A stretch of 64,000 bases of DNA, from positions 1,561,501 to 1,625,500 of the forward strand of contig NC_022657.1 in the NCBI RefSeq assembly GCF_000494755.1, read 5' to 3'. The notes beneath the pieces were generated by a model, which ran no database searches, was not told the DNA's origin, and was given only the letters and a program-made list of their open reading frames with translations. Of this stretch, positions 32,665 to 40,489 are shown piece by piece; positions within the stretch are counted from its first letter, which is position 1; each line of letters begins with the position of its first letter. Position numbers and translations under genes: made by a program. The DNA is from Amorphoplanes friuliensis DSM 7358 (GTDB lineage: Bacteria; Actinomycetota; Actinomycetes; Mycobacteriales; Micromonosporaceae).

Positions 32665-34014
32665 ATGAGCCTCACAGAAGACGAGCTGCGCGCCGCGATC
32701 GCGCGGGAGCTGCCCGGTGTCCGTGCCGACCTCGAGCGGCTGGTCCGCATCCCGGGGATCGCGTTCGACGGCTTCGACCACTCGCACGTCGAGCGGTCCG
32801 CGGAGGCCGTGGCCGAGCTCCTGCGAGGCTGCGGCCTCGAGGTGCAGATCGTCCGCGGTTCGGGTCAGCCCGCCGTCATCGGCACCAAGGCGGCGCCGGC
32901 GGGTGCGCCGACCGTCCTGCTCTACGCGCACCACGACGTGCAGCCGGCCGGCGACCCCGAGATGTGGACCAGCGACCCGTTCGAGCCGGTCGAGCGCGAC
33001 GGCCGGCTCTACGGCCGTGGCGCGGCCGACGACAAAGCCGGTGTGATGGCTCACGTCGCGGCGCTGCGCGCGTTCGGCGACCAGCTGCCGGTCGGCATCG
33101 TGCTCTTCATCGAGGGCGAGGAGGAATACGGCTCCGAGTCCCTCGACGAGCTGCTCCAGACCTACAAGGAGACGCTGCGCTCCGACGTCATCGTCATCGC
33201 CGACTCGGGCAACTGGGACATCGGCGTGCCGGCGCTGACCACCTCGCTGCGCGGCCTGGTCAACTGCTTCGTCGAGGTCAGCACGCTGAGCAACGCCGTG
33301 CACAGCGGCATGTTCGGCGGCCCGGTGCCCGACGCGCTCACCACCCTCGCCCGGCTCATCGCCACCCTGCACGACGAGAACGGCGACGTTGCCATCGCCG
33401 GCCTGGCCGGTCGTGACGGCGCCACCGTCGACTACCCGGAGGACAGGTTCCGCCACGAGGCCGGGATCCTCGACGGCGTCAAGCTGATCGGCGAGGGCCG
33501 GCTCACCGACCGCATCTGGACCAAGCCGTCGGTCTCGGTGCTCGGCATCGACGCCCCGACGGCCGCCGCGGCGCCCAACGCCCTGGTGCCCAAGGCGAGG
33601 GCCAAGCTGAGCGTGCGGCTCGCGCCCGGCGACGACTGGCACTCGGCGTACGACGCGATCCGCGCCCACCTGGAGAAGTTCGTGCCGTGGGGCGCGCACG
33701 TCGAGGTGGCGCTGGAGAGCGGCGGGGCGCCCTGCGTGATCGACGCGACCGGTCCGGCGTACGACGCGGCGCGGTCCGCGTTCCGTGATGCGTGGGACGG
33801 TGTCGCACCCGTCGACATGGGCGTGGGCGGCTCGATCCCGTTCATCGCCACGTTCCAGGAGCTCTTCCCCGACGCGGCGATTCTGGTGACCGGCGTCGAG
33901 GACCCGTACGCCGCAGCGCACGGCCCCAACGAGAGCCTGCATCTCGGTGAGTTCGCGCGGGTCTGCCTCGCCGAGGCGCTGCTCCTGCGCAACGTGGCCG
34001 CCCTGGGCCAGTGA
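32665..34014 (+). CDS. M20 family metallopeptidase (dipeptidase)
   Basis: 449 residues. Metal ligands appear in 'VLLYAHHDVQPAGD' (His/Asp), 'LYGRGAADDKAGVMAH' (bridging Asp), 'LFIEGEEEYGSESLDE' (catalytic Glu pair) and 'VIVIADSGNWD'. The lid domain lies at about 200-320. The length and motifs fit cytosolic dipeptidases acting in peptide turnover. It is two bases from the start of the downstream FAD monooxygenase, so they are co-transcribed. Confidence 0.92.
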   Translation: MSLTEDELRAAIARELPGVRADLERLVRIPGIAFDGFDHSHVERSAEAVAELLRGCGLEVQIVRGSGQPAVIGTKAAPAGAPTVLLYAHHDVQPAGDPEMWTSDPFEPVERDGRLYGRGAADDKAGVMAHVAALRAFGDQLPVGIVLFIEGEEEYGSESLDELLQTYKETLRSDVIVIADSGNWDIGVPALTTSLRGLVNCFVEVSTLSNAVHSGMFGGPVPDALTTLARLIATLHDENGDVAIAGLAGRDGATVDYPEDRFRHEAGILDGVKLIGEGRLTDRIWTKPSVSVLGIDAPTAAAAPNALVPKARAKLSVRLAPGDDWHSAYDAIRAHLEKFVPWGAHVEVALESGGAPCVIDATGPAYDAARSAFRDAWDGVAPVDMGVGGSIPFIATFQELFPDAAILVTGVEDPYAAAHGPNESLHLGEFARVCLAEALLLRNVAALGQ

Positions 34015-34015
34015 C

Positions 34016-35473
34016 ATGGCCGCCGAGCTGAGCTGCGACGTTCTTGTTGTCGGCGCCGGCCCCACGGGGCTGATGCTGGCGAACTGGCTGGTGAAGCTCG
34101 GCGTCCGCGTCATCGTCGTGGACGGCAAGGACGGCCCGACCCGGGAGTCGCGGGCGCTGGTGGTCCAGGCGCGCAGCATCGAGATCTACGACCAGCTCGG
34201 CCTGGCCGACGCGGTCCTCGAGGCGGCGCACCGGGCCGAGGCGCTCGCCCCGGGCTTCGGCAGCCGGGTGTTCGGCCGCATCCCGCTCGGACCGCTCGGT
34301 GGTGACCTCACCCCGTACCCGTGGATCGAGATCCTGGAGCAGAGCCGCAACGAGCAGATCCTGTGGGCCAACCTGCAGGCGCTCGGCGGCTCGGTCCGCT
34401 GGGGCACCGCGGTGTCCTCGCTGACGGCCACCGCCGGCCACGTCGAGGCCGTCGTCGGCGACACCACGGTGACGGCCCGCTTCTGCGTCGGCGCGGACGG
34501 GTCCAGCTCCATCGTCCGCAAGACCCGCGACATCGCCTTCGAGGGCGTCACCAACCCGCACACGTTCTACGTCGTCGACGCGACCGCGGTGGGTGGCCTC
34601 GTCGACAACGCGATCAACGTGCGCCCCGGCCAGGCCGACTTCCTCCTCGGCTTCCCGATGCGCGGCCGCGGCAACTGGCGCCTCATCGGCCTGGCCCGCG
34701 GCGACACGCTCCCCGAGGAGGACGCCCGCGCCCGGATGCGCCGCGACTTCGCGGTGACCTACGCCGAGTCCCGCTGGTTCGCCACCTACAAGGTCCACCA
34801 CCGTGTCGCCGCGAAGTTCCGCGACGGCCCGTTCTTCCTGGCCGGCGACGCGGCCCACGTGCACTCCCCGGTCGGCGGTCAGGGCATGAACACCGGCCTC
34901 CAGGACGCCCACAACCTGGCCTTCAAGCTGGCCGACGTGGTGCACGGTCGCGCCGGCGACGCGTGGCTGGACCACTACGAGGTCGAGCGCCGCCCGGTCG
35001 CGCAGACACTGGTGGCGACGACCGACCGGCTGTTCGGCTTCATCACCTCGCAGCAGGCGTCGCTGCGAGCCGTGCGCCGGGCACTCGTGCCGCTGCTCGC
35101 GCCGATCGGGGTCCGTGTGCTGCCACGGTCGTCGGGTGGCTCGCGCGCCTTCGAATACGTCTCGCAGCTCCGCATCCGCTATCGCATGACCCCCGACGCA
35201 CCCCGCGACCCGGTGGTCGGCCGCCGGCTCGCGTGGACGGGCAGCAACCATGAGGTGCTGCGGTCGCTGTCGTGGCAGATCCACGCGTACGGCGGGTTGA
35301 GCGAGTCCGATGCACCTGACCTGGGGCTGCCCGTGCACCTCTTCGACCCCGCTCCCCGGACGCCGCTGCTCCCGGACCGCTTCTACCTCGTACGCCCGGA
35401 CGGCTTCGTGGCCGCAGAAGCACCACCGCCGGAAGCAGCCGAGGTGTTCCGCCGAGCCCTCCCACCACAGTGA
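34016..35473 (+). CDS. FAD-dependent monooxygenase (phenol hydroxylase/rifampicin monooxygenase-like)
   Basis: 485 residues from the ATG at 34016 ('MAAELSCDVLVVGAGPTG'). The FAD GxGxxG motif is at residues 11-17, 'FCVGADGSSSIVRK' is the DG motif, and 'FFLAGDAAHVHSPVGGQGMN' the ribose-binding motif followed by 'TGLQDAHNLAFKL'. The protein has the longer C-terminal thioredoxin-like tail region seen in phenol hydroxylase-type enzymes. It overlaps the HAD gene by four bases. Substrate unknown; antibiotic inactivation is possible but unproven. Confidence 0.9.
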   Translation: MAAELSCDVLVVGAGPTGLMLANWLVKLGVRVIVVDGKDGPTRESRALVVQARSIEIYDQLGLADAVLEAAHRAEALAPGFGSRVFGRIPLGPLGGDLTPYPWIEILEQSRNEQILWANLQALGGSVRWGTAVSSLTATAGHVEAVVGDTTVTARFCVGADGSSSIVRKTRDIAFEGVTNPHTFYVVDATAVGGLVDNAINVRPGQADFLLGFPMRGRGNWRLIGLARGDTLPEEDARARMRRDFAVTYAESRWFATYKVHHRVAAKFRDGPFFLAGDAAHVHSPVGGQGMNTGLQDAHNLAFKLADVVHGRAGDAWLDHYEVERRPVAQTLVATTDRLFGFITSQQASLRAVRRALVPLLAPIGVRVLPRSSGGSRAFEYVSQLRIRYRMTPDAPRDPVVGRRLAWTGSNHEVLRSLSWQIHAYGGLSESDAPDLGLPVHLFDPAPRTPLLPDRFYLVRPDGFVAAEAPPPEAAEVFRRALPPQ

Positions 35474-36270
35474 CGCTCGACGCCGTTGTCACCGACCTGG
35501 ACGGCACGATCATCCGCGCCGACGGGACGATCACCGAAGCAACACTGTCTGCCTGCCGCACCCTGCAGGCACGCGGCATCCCCGTGATCGCGGCAACAGC
35601 ACGAACACCTGCGGGCATCCGCGCCCTGACCACCCTGACCCCGCACCTCACCCTGGCGGTCTGCTGCGGCGGCTCCGTCGGGTACGCCCCAGCCGGCGAA
35701 ACCGTCCTGTGGCAGGACGTGGTGCACGCCGACGCGATCAGTGGGCTGCTCGCGTACGTCCGCGAGTCCCTGCCGGGAGCGGGCGTGGCCGCCTACGACG
35801 GCTCGTCCTGGCGGATGACCGAGGAATACCTGGCCATCCGCACCTCACCCCACAACGGCCCGACCGCAGTGGTCCCGATGGAAGCCCTGGCCGACGTCGC
35901 AGCCTGCGGCATGACCCTCTGCCATCCGGTGCTGCGGCCGGAGGAAATCATCGCCGAGCTGGAGCAGCGAGGGCTCGCGCTCAGCCTGAGCTACGCCGGC
36001 CCCGAACTCGTCGAGATCGCCGCAGCCGGCATCGACAAGGCCAGCGGCGTGGCCCGGGCGCTGCGCGAGGTACGGGTGCCGGGGGAGCGTGCGGTGGCCT
36101 TCGGCGACATGCCGATCGACATCCCGATGTTCACTGTGGTCGGCACGTCGGTGGCCATGGCCGACTCCCCACCCGCAGTCCTCTCCGCGGCCACGATGGT
36201 CACCGCGACGGTCGAGGAGGACGGCTTCACCACCGCACTGACCGACCTCGGCCTTCTCCCCCGCGGGTGA
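35470..36270 (+). CDS. HAD superfamily hydrolase, Cof type
   Basis: 266 residues from a GTG overlapping the monooxygenase stop. Motif I 'AVVTDLDGTIIRADGTI' carries the nucleophile Asp and acid/base Asp; 'VIAATARTPAG' is motif II, a Lys lies in 'GIDKASGVARAL', and 'VAFGDMPIDIPMFTVVG' is motif IV. A C2B-type cap of about 110 residues separates them. Members dephosphorylate sugar phosphates, nucleotides or cofactors such as pyridoxal phosphate. Confidence 0.91.
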   Translation: MTLDAVVTDLDGTIIRADGTITEATLSACRTLQARGIPVIAATARTPAGIRALTTLTPHLTLAVCCGGSVGYAPAGETVLWQDVVHADAISGLLAYVRESLPGAGVAAYDGSSWRMTEEYLAIRTSPHNGPTAVVPMEALADVAACGMTLCHPVLRPEEIIAELEQRGLALSLSYAGPELVEIAAAGIDKASGVARALREVRVPGERAVAFGDMPIDIPMFTVVGTSVAMADSPPAVLSAATMVTATVEEDGFTTALTDLGLLPRG

Positions 36271-36360
36271 CCCTTCCCGGCGCGCCGCACCCTTGCGAGT
36301 GACCGCCGCCGAGTTCGCCCTAGACGGCATCACGCAGGTGGTGGGGTCGTCAGGAAGGAA

Positions 36361-36404
36361 GCCGGAACCACGCCGGAACGACGCGGGAACGACGCCGGAA
36401 TCGG
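36361..36404. repeat. four 11-bp iterons (GCCGGAACGAC-like)
   Basis: Four direct copies with one to three mismatches, exactly 11 bases apart, lie about 50 bases before the SOS box. The period is close to one helical turn, so copies would face the same side of the DNA. Confidence 0.65.
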
Positions 36405-36455
36405 ACTCGCTGGATCGGGTGAGTCAGGTGCGCAGCCGAGATCATTCCTGTTAGG

Positions 36456-36475
36456 ATTCGAACATGAGTTCGAAT
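36456..36475. promoter_or_regulatory. LexA-type SOS box overlapping a start codon
   Basis: ATTCGAACatgaGTTCGAAT is a perfect palindrome with 8-base arms and matches the actinobacterial LexA consensus TCGAAC-N4-GTTCGA. The ATG in its centre is the start codon of the next frame, so LexA binding would cover the translation start. Confidence 0.82.
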
Positions 36476-36670
36476 GATGCTCTCGCGGCGCTCCGTGCCG
36501 CCGGCAGTGCTCTGGGGGACGTCGACGTCTCCGGGTGGGACGAATCCGCCCTCACCGACAAGCTCGCTGAATTGTCCGACGCCCTCTGCCAGCTCGACGC
36601 GCAGGTCAGCCGCGTGGCTGACGCCGTCCGAGCCCGCGGTTACCGGATCGCGGAGCCTGTCGCCGCCTGA
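36464..36670 (+). CDS. short DUF222/13E12-like N-terminal remnant, SOS controlled
   Basis: 68 residues, helical ('SSNDALAALRAAGSALGDVD', ending 'DAVRARGYRIAEPVAA'). It resembles the N-terminal helix bundle of DUF222/13E12 proteins, which normally continue for 300-400 residues to an HNH nuclease domain. Here a stop follows and no HNH sequence is seen downstream, so it may be a truncated relic. SOS boxes before 13E12 genes are known in mycobacteria, which supports the assignment. A perfect hairpin follows 22 bases after the stop. Confidence 0.6.
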   Translation: MSSNDALAALRAAGSALGDVDVSGWDESALTDKLAELSDALCQLDAQVSRVADAVRARGYRIAEPVAA

Positions 36671-36692
36671 CTTTGTTCCATGTCCCCGGGCT

Positions 36693-36737
36693 TGCCGTCC
36701 GGTGCACCCCGTCGCCACGAGATGCACCGGACGGCAG
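36693..36737 (+). terminator. perfect 14-bp inverted repeat after the SOS gene
   Basis: TGCCGTCCGGTGCA (36693-36706) and TGCACCGGACGGCA (36724-36737) pair without mismatch across a 17-base loop. Position just after a stop suggests a terminator, but there is no U-tract; an end of a lost mobile element is another option. Confidence 0.55.
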
Positions 36738-36811
36738 ACCCACCACCGTTCACCCGGAGCAGCCGGTCCTCACCGACCGGCTCACCTCCGGAACGGCCGA
36801 CTCCGGGCCGG

Positions 36812-36947
36812 TTCTTCGGACCTGCTGGTTCTTCGGATCGGCTGGTCCTTTGGACCTGCTGGTTCTTCGGACCTGCTGGTTCTTCGGACCTGCTGGTTCT
36901 TCGGACCTGGTGGTTCTTCGGACCTGCTGGTCCTTTGGTTCGGCTGC
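36812..36947. repeat. eight tandem copies of a 17-bp repeat
   Basis: Unit TTCTTCGGACCTGCTGG at exactly 17-base spacing; copies 1, 4, 5 and 7 are identical, and the others differ at one to five bases (TCCTTTGG variants). Seventeen is not a multiple of three, and the overlapping open frames show no protein-like composition, so it is probably non-coding. Confidence 0.85.
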
Positions 36948-37600
36948 CCCCGGGCGGACCGGTTCGGCGCCACGGTCACCGGCTCGACCCGTCGGGCTTT
37001 TCGCGCGGGTCGGTCCGGGCTCGGTGGCCGAGCGGTCCGCTTGCCGGGTCGGAGTCGGGCTCCCGGGACGCTTCCGCACAGATTTGCGCCTGGTCCTTCC
37101 CGGCCAGGCGACGAGCACGGGCCGGCCGCTGCCAAGACGGTCGGCCCGGCAAGTCCCACCGGCAGGCCGGTCCCACCGGCCACCGACCGGCAACTTGCCG
37201 CCTGGTTGGCCCGGTGTGGTCAGCCCGGCGGCCGGCTGACCCGGCGGTCGAGTTGCTTCGCCCTGCGGCGCCCTCGCGCGGAGCGCGGTCACCAACTCGG
37301 TAGCCGCCGGCTTGGCGGCGAGCGGCCGGGCCGGGTTTGGGCAGCCGGCTAGGTGGCTCGCCGGGCCTGGCCGACGGCTGGTCTTTGAAAGATAGGCGGG
37401 CCGTGGTTGGCCGAGCTTGGTGATTGGCCGAGCTTGGCGGCCGGCTGAGCTGCAGTTGGCTGAGTTGGCAGCTGGCAGCTGCAGCCGGCTGAGCTTGGCG
37501 GCCTGCCGGGACAGGGCTGCGGGCCGGTGTCGACCGCTTCACGGGGGAGTGTGTCGCCACCGGCCCGCGAATGTCGTACCCGGCTGCCAGGATGGGGTTT
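36948..37600. other. non-coding low-complexity gap before DNA ligase
   Basis: No credible gene is seen. The stretch is rich in Pro/Gly/Arg-type triplets in every frame, and from 37410 to 37505 it is built from overlapping GGCCGAGCTTGG, GGCTGAGCT and GGCAGCTG words. It may hold the ligase promoter, but no clear -35/-10 pair is visible. Confidence 0.5.
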
Positions 37601-39124
37601 GTGCAGTTCATAGACCTGGCCGCCACCTCCGCGGCCGTCGCCGCCACCGCCGGGCGTAAGGCCAAGATCGACCTGCTGGCTGATGCGTTGAGGCGGCTCG
37701 AGCGCGACGAGATTGCTCCTGGTTCGGCTTACCTGGCGGGGGAGTTGCGGCAGCGGCAGACCGGTGTCGGTTATGCCAGCCTGCGGGACCGACCCGCGCC
37801 GGCCGCCGAGCCCAGCCTCACCGTCGCCGAGGTCGACGCCAAGATTGCCGCCATCTCGGTGGTGGCGGGCACTGGTTCGCAGGCGCGGCGTCGGGAGCTC
37901 GTGGTCGATCTTTTCGGGCGGGCCACCGACGCCGAGCAGCGACTCCTTGTCGGGCTGTTCAGTGGGGAGTTGCGTCAGGGCGCCCAGGCCGGGCTGCTGG
38001 CCGACGCCATTGCGCGGGCGGCGGAGGTTCCGGCGACGGCGGTGCGGCGGGCGCTGCTGCTTTCCGGTGATCTCAAGCAGGTCGCTGTGGCCGCGTTGAG
38101 CGGGGGTGCGGTTGCGCTGAGCGAGTTCAGCCTGCGGGTCGGGACACCTTTGACGCCGATGCTGGCGAGCAGCGCTCCGGATGTGGCGGCGGCCTTGCTG
38201 GCTACCGGGGCGCCCGCAACGGTTGATGTGAAGCTGGATGGCATTCGGATTCAGGTGCATCGGTCCGGGGACGAGGTTGCTGTTTTCACCCGGAGTCTGG
38301 ATGACATCACGCCGCGGTTGCCGGAGGTGGTGGCGGCGGTGCGGGCGTTGCCGGGGCGGGAGTTCGTGCTCGACGGGGAGGCCATGGCGCTGGACGCGCG
38401 GGGGCGGCCGCGGCCTTTTCAGGAGACGTCGAGCCGGGCCGCCACGCAGGGCGGCAAGGCCGGGCCGGCGCTCGTTCCGTACTTCTTCGATCTTCTGCAT
38501 CTGGACGGCACCGACCTGCTCGACGAGCCCGGGCGGGTGCGCTGGGCGGCTCTCGCCGACGCGTTGCCCGGCAGCCTGATTGTCGGGCGGCGGACCGTCG
38601 AGACCGAGGAGGAGGCTGCGGCCGCCTTTGCTTCCGCGCTCGCCGCCGGTCAGGAGGGGGTGGTGATCAAAGCGCAGGAGGCGCCGTACGACGTGGGGCG
38701 GCGGGGTGCTGCCTGGGTCAAGGTCAAGCCCCGGCACACGCTCGACCTGGTTGTTCTGGCCGTGGAGTGGGGGCACGGCCGGCGCAAGGGGTGGCTGTCC
38801 AACCTGCACCTGGGCGCGCGTGACCCGCGTACGGGCGGGTTTGTGATGCTCGGGAAGACGTTCAAGGGTCTCACCGACGAGTTGCTGCGCTGGCAGACCG
38901 AGCGGTTCAAGGAGCTGGCCGTCGACGATTCGGGGTGGGTGGTCACCGTGCGGCCCGAGCAGGTGGTGGAGATCGCCTTCGACGGGGTGCAGACCTCACC
39001 GCGATACCCGGGAGGGGTGGCTCTGCGGTTTGCGCGAGTGCTGCGTTACCGCGATGACAAGCGTGCGGAGGAGGCGGACACCATCGACATGGTCAAGGCG
39101 ATCGGATCACCGAGCTCAGAGTGA
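37601..39124 (+). CDS. lig: ATP-dependent DNA ligase
   Basis: About 507 residues from the GTG at 37601 ('VQFIDLAATSAAVAAT'); an ATG three codons earlier is an alternative. After an N-terminal DNA-binding domain, the adenylation domain has Lys211 in KLDGIR ('VDVKLDGIRIQVHR'), 'EFVLDGEAMAL', 'QEGVVIKAQEAPYDVGRR' and 'AWVKVKPRH', i.e. nucleotidyltransferase motifs I-V, and an OB domain. It is the single-polypeptide bacterial type (LigB of actinobacteria), a repair ligase beside essential LigA. Its 3' end overlaps the convergent gene by nine bases. Confidence 0.95.
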   Translation: MQFIDLAATSAAVAATAGRKAKIDLLADALRRLERDEIAPGSAYLAGELRQRQTGVGYASLRDRPAPAAEPSLTVAEVDAKIAAISVVAGTGSQARRRELVVDLFGRATDAEQRLLVGLFSGELRQGAQAGLLADAIARAAEVPATAVRRALLLSGDLKQVAVAALSGGAVALSEFSLRVGTPLTPMLASSAPDVAAALLATGAPATVDVKLDGIRIQVHRSGDEVAVFTRSLDDITPRLPEVVAAVRALPGREFVLDGEAMALDARGRPRPFQETSSRAATQGGKAGPALVPYFFDLLHLDGTDLLDEPGRVRWAALADALPGSLIVGRRTVETEEEAAAAFASALAAGQEGVVIKAQEAPYDVGRRGAAWVKVKPRHTLDLVVLAVEWGHGRRKGWLSNLHLGARDPRTGGFVMLGKTFKGLTDELLRWQTERFKELAVDDSGWVVTVRPEQVVEIAFDGVQTSPRYPGGVALRFARVLRYRDDKRAEEADTIDMVKAIGSPSSE

Positions 39125-39550
39125 CGCCAGCGACCTGACGTAGTTGACCTGCTGGTGCACGTAGGTGACCTGCGACTGGTCCGTGACCGGGATCCGCGCG
39201 ACGTACTGGCGGGTGCCGTTGGTCACTGTCACCTGGACCGTGCCGCGGGGGATGGTCACTTTGACCAGCAGGAACAGCAGGCTGAAAATCGTCAGGACGC
39301 AGAAGCCGACGACCGCGGCGACGATCGCCCACGTCGGGATCTTCTGCTCGCTGTGCCAGTAGTCGTTGACCGTCCACGTCGAGCCGGCGAGCGGGATGTC
39401 ACCGGCCGGGGTGTGCACCACGGTGGACGTCACACCCATGTCGCCGATCTGGACGATCACCGGGCCGGGCGCCACCGGCTCGAGCGGGACGGGCACGGCG
39501 GGTGCCGGCACGCTCCACGGGTCACTCGCGGTCGGGTCCGGGAAGGTCAC
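39116..39550 (-). CDS. membrane protein of unknown function
   Basis: 144 residues from a GTG at 39550 without a good ribosome site. 'VIVQIGDMGVTSTVVHTPAG' and 'IPLAGSTWTVNDYWHSE' form a beta-rich N-terminal domain, one helix lies at about residues 75-98 ('WAIVAAVVGFCVLTIFSLLF'), and a C-terminal cytoplasmic beta region follows. The pattern is common in small actinobacterial proteins of unknown role. Ten bases separate it from the SURF1 gene upstream, so they share a transcript. Confidence 0.78.
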   Translation of the reverse strand: MTFPDPTASDPWSVPAPAVPVPLEPVAPGPVIVQIGDMGVTSTVVHTPAGDIPLAGSTWTVNDYWHSEQKIPTWAIVAAVVGFCVLTIFSLLFLLVKVTIPRGTVQVTVTNGTRQYVARIPVTDQSQVTYVHQQVNYVRSLASL

Positions 39551-39560
39551 CCGGCAAACT

Positions 39561-40379
39561 TTAGTCCGGCTGCCGGGCGCTGGGAACGGTCGCCAGGCGC
39601 TGGTCCGCCGCGTCGACCCGGTCCACCCGCTTCTTCGGCGTGTCACCGTTCGCTTCCTTGCGGGCCTGCCACCCGTACGCGAGCAGGGCCATGACCGCGA
39701 ACAGCCACCACTGGACGGCGTAACCGCCGTTCTGCCACGAGTCCTCGTGGTCGATCGGGATCGGCTCGAAGCCCGGCGCGGGATCACTGTGCAGCACGTA
39801 CGCGCCGTACACGGGGAAGGGCAGCTCTTTTGCCAGCTTGGGGATCGCGATCCTGCGGGTGTCGATGCGCCCGTCGCGGCGTTCGAGCGGGGCCGGACGG
39901 CTCTCGGACAGGTGAACCTGGCCGACCACTGTGACCTCGCCCGCAGGCGGCGCGGAGGCGACGGGCGCCGAGGTGGCGTCACCGTTCGCCGACGGAACCC
40001 AGCCGCGGTCGACCAGCACGGCGGTGCCGTCGGGCAGCAGCAGCGGCGTCACGATCTCGAAGCCGACCGAGCCGTCGACCGTACGGCCGCGCGCCTGGAT
40101 CTCGTTCGTGGCGTCGTACCGTCCGGTGACCGTGACCTTGGTCCAGGCCGCGTCCTCACCGGGAGATGCACCGGGCGTGCCGGCTGCAGCGGGCCTGGCC
40201 AGGACGGACGTCAGCGGAACAGCGGGAGTGGAGTCGGCCGCGTCGATGCGCGCGTTGATCGCGCTGCGTTCCTCGTAACGGTGGAGTTGCCAGTTGCCCA
40301 GGAACACCATGACCACGGACGCGGCGATGGTCACAACCGCGCCGGCCAGCCAGCGGGGCGTGAGCAGGAACCGGTACAC
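39561..40379 (-). CDS. SURF1 family cytochrome oxidase biogenesis protein
   Basis: 272 residues, GTG start. Two transmembrane helices flank an extracytoplasmic domain: TM1 'LAGAVVTIAASVVMVFLGNW' runs into the conserved 'WQLHRYEER', the domain contains 'VTVTGRYDATNEIQ' and 'VLVDRGWVPSANGD', and the C-terminal helix follows 'NGGYAVQWWLFAVMALLAYG'. SURF1 helps insert heme a into subunit I of aa3 oxidases. It is followed by the small membrane protein. Confidence 0.92.
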   Translation of the reverse strand: MYRFLLTPRWLAGAVVTIAASVVMVFLGNWQLHRYEERSAINARIDAADSTPAVPLTSVLARPAAAGTPGASPGEDAAWTKVTVTGRYDATNEIQARGRTVDGSVGFEIVTPLLLPDGTAVLVDRGWVPSANGDATSAPVASAPPAGEVTVVGQVHLSESRPAPLERRDGRIDTRRIAIPKLAKELPFPVYGAYVLHSDPAPGFEPIPIDHEDSWQNGGYAVQWWLFAVMALLAYGWQARKEANGDTPKKRVDRVDAADQRLATVPSARQPD

Positions 40380-40489
40380 GATCTGAGGCTACCCGGCTCC
40401 CGTCGGCCGCTCGCGCCTGGCGGGTAGGGTGCGATGTCCGGCGGTCAACATCATGTCGCCGGGCCTGGCCGTATCCCCGAGGAGCCCTG

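Noticed and set aside
36671..37352. Long frames over the 17-bp repeat region
   Set aside because: All three plus frames and two minus frames are open for 130-290 codons, a sign of biased composition; none has a domain or a good start.
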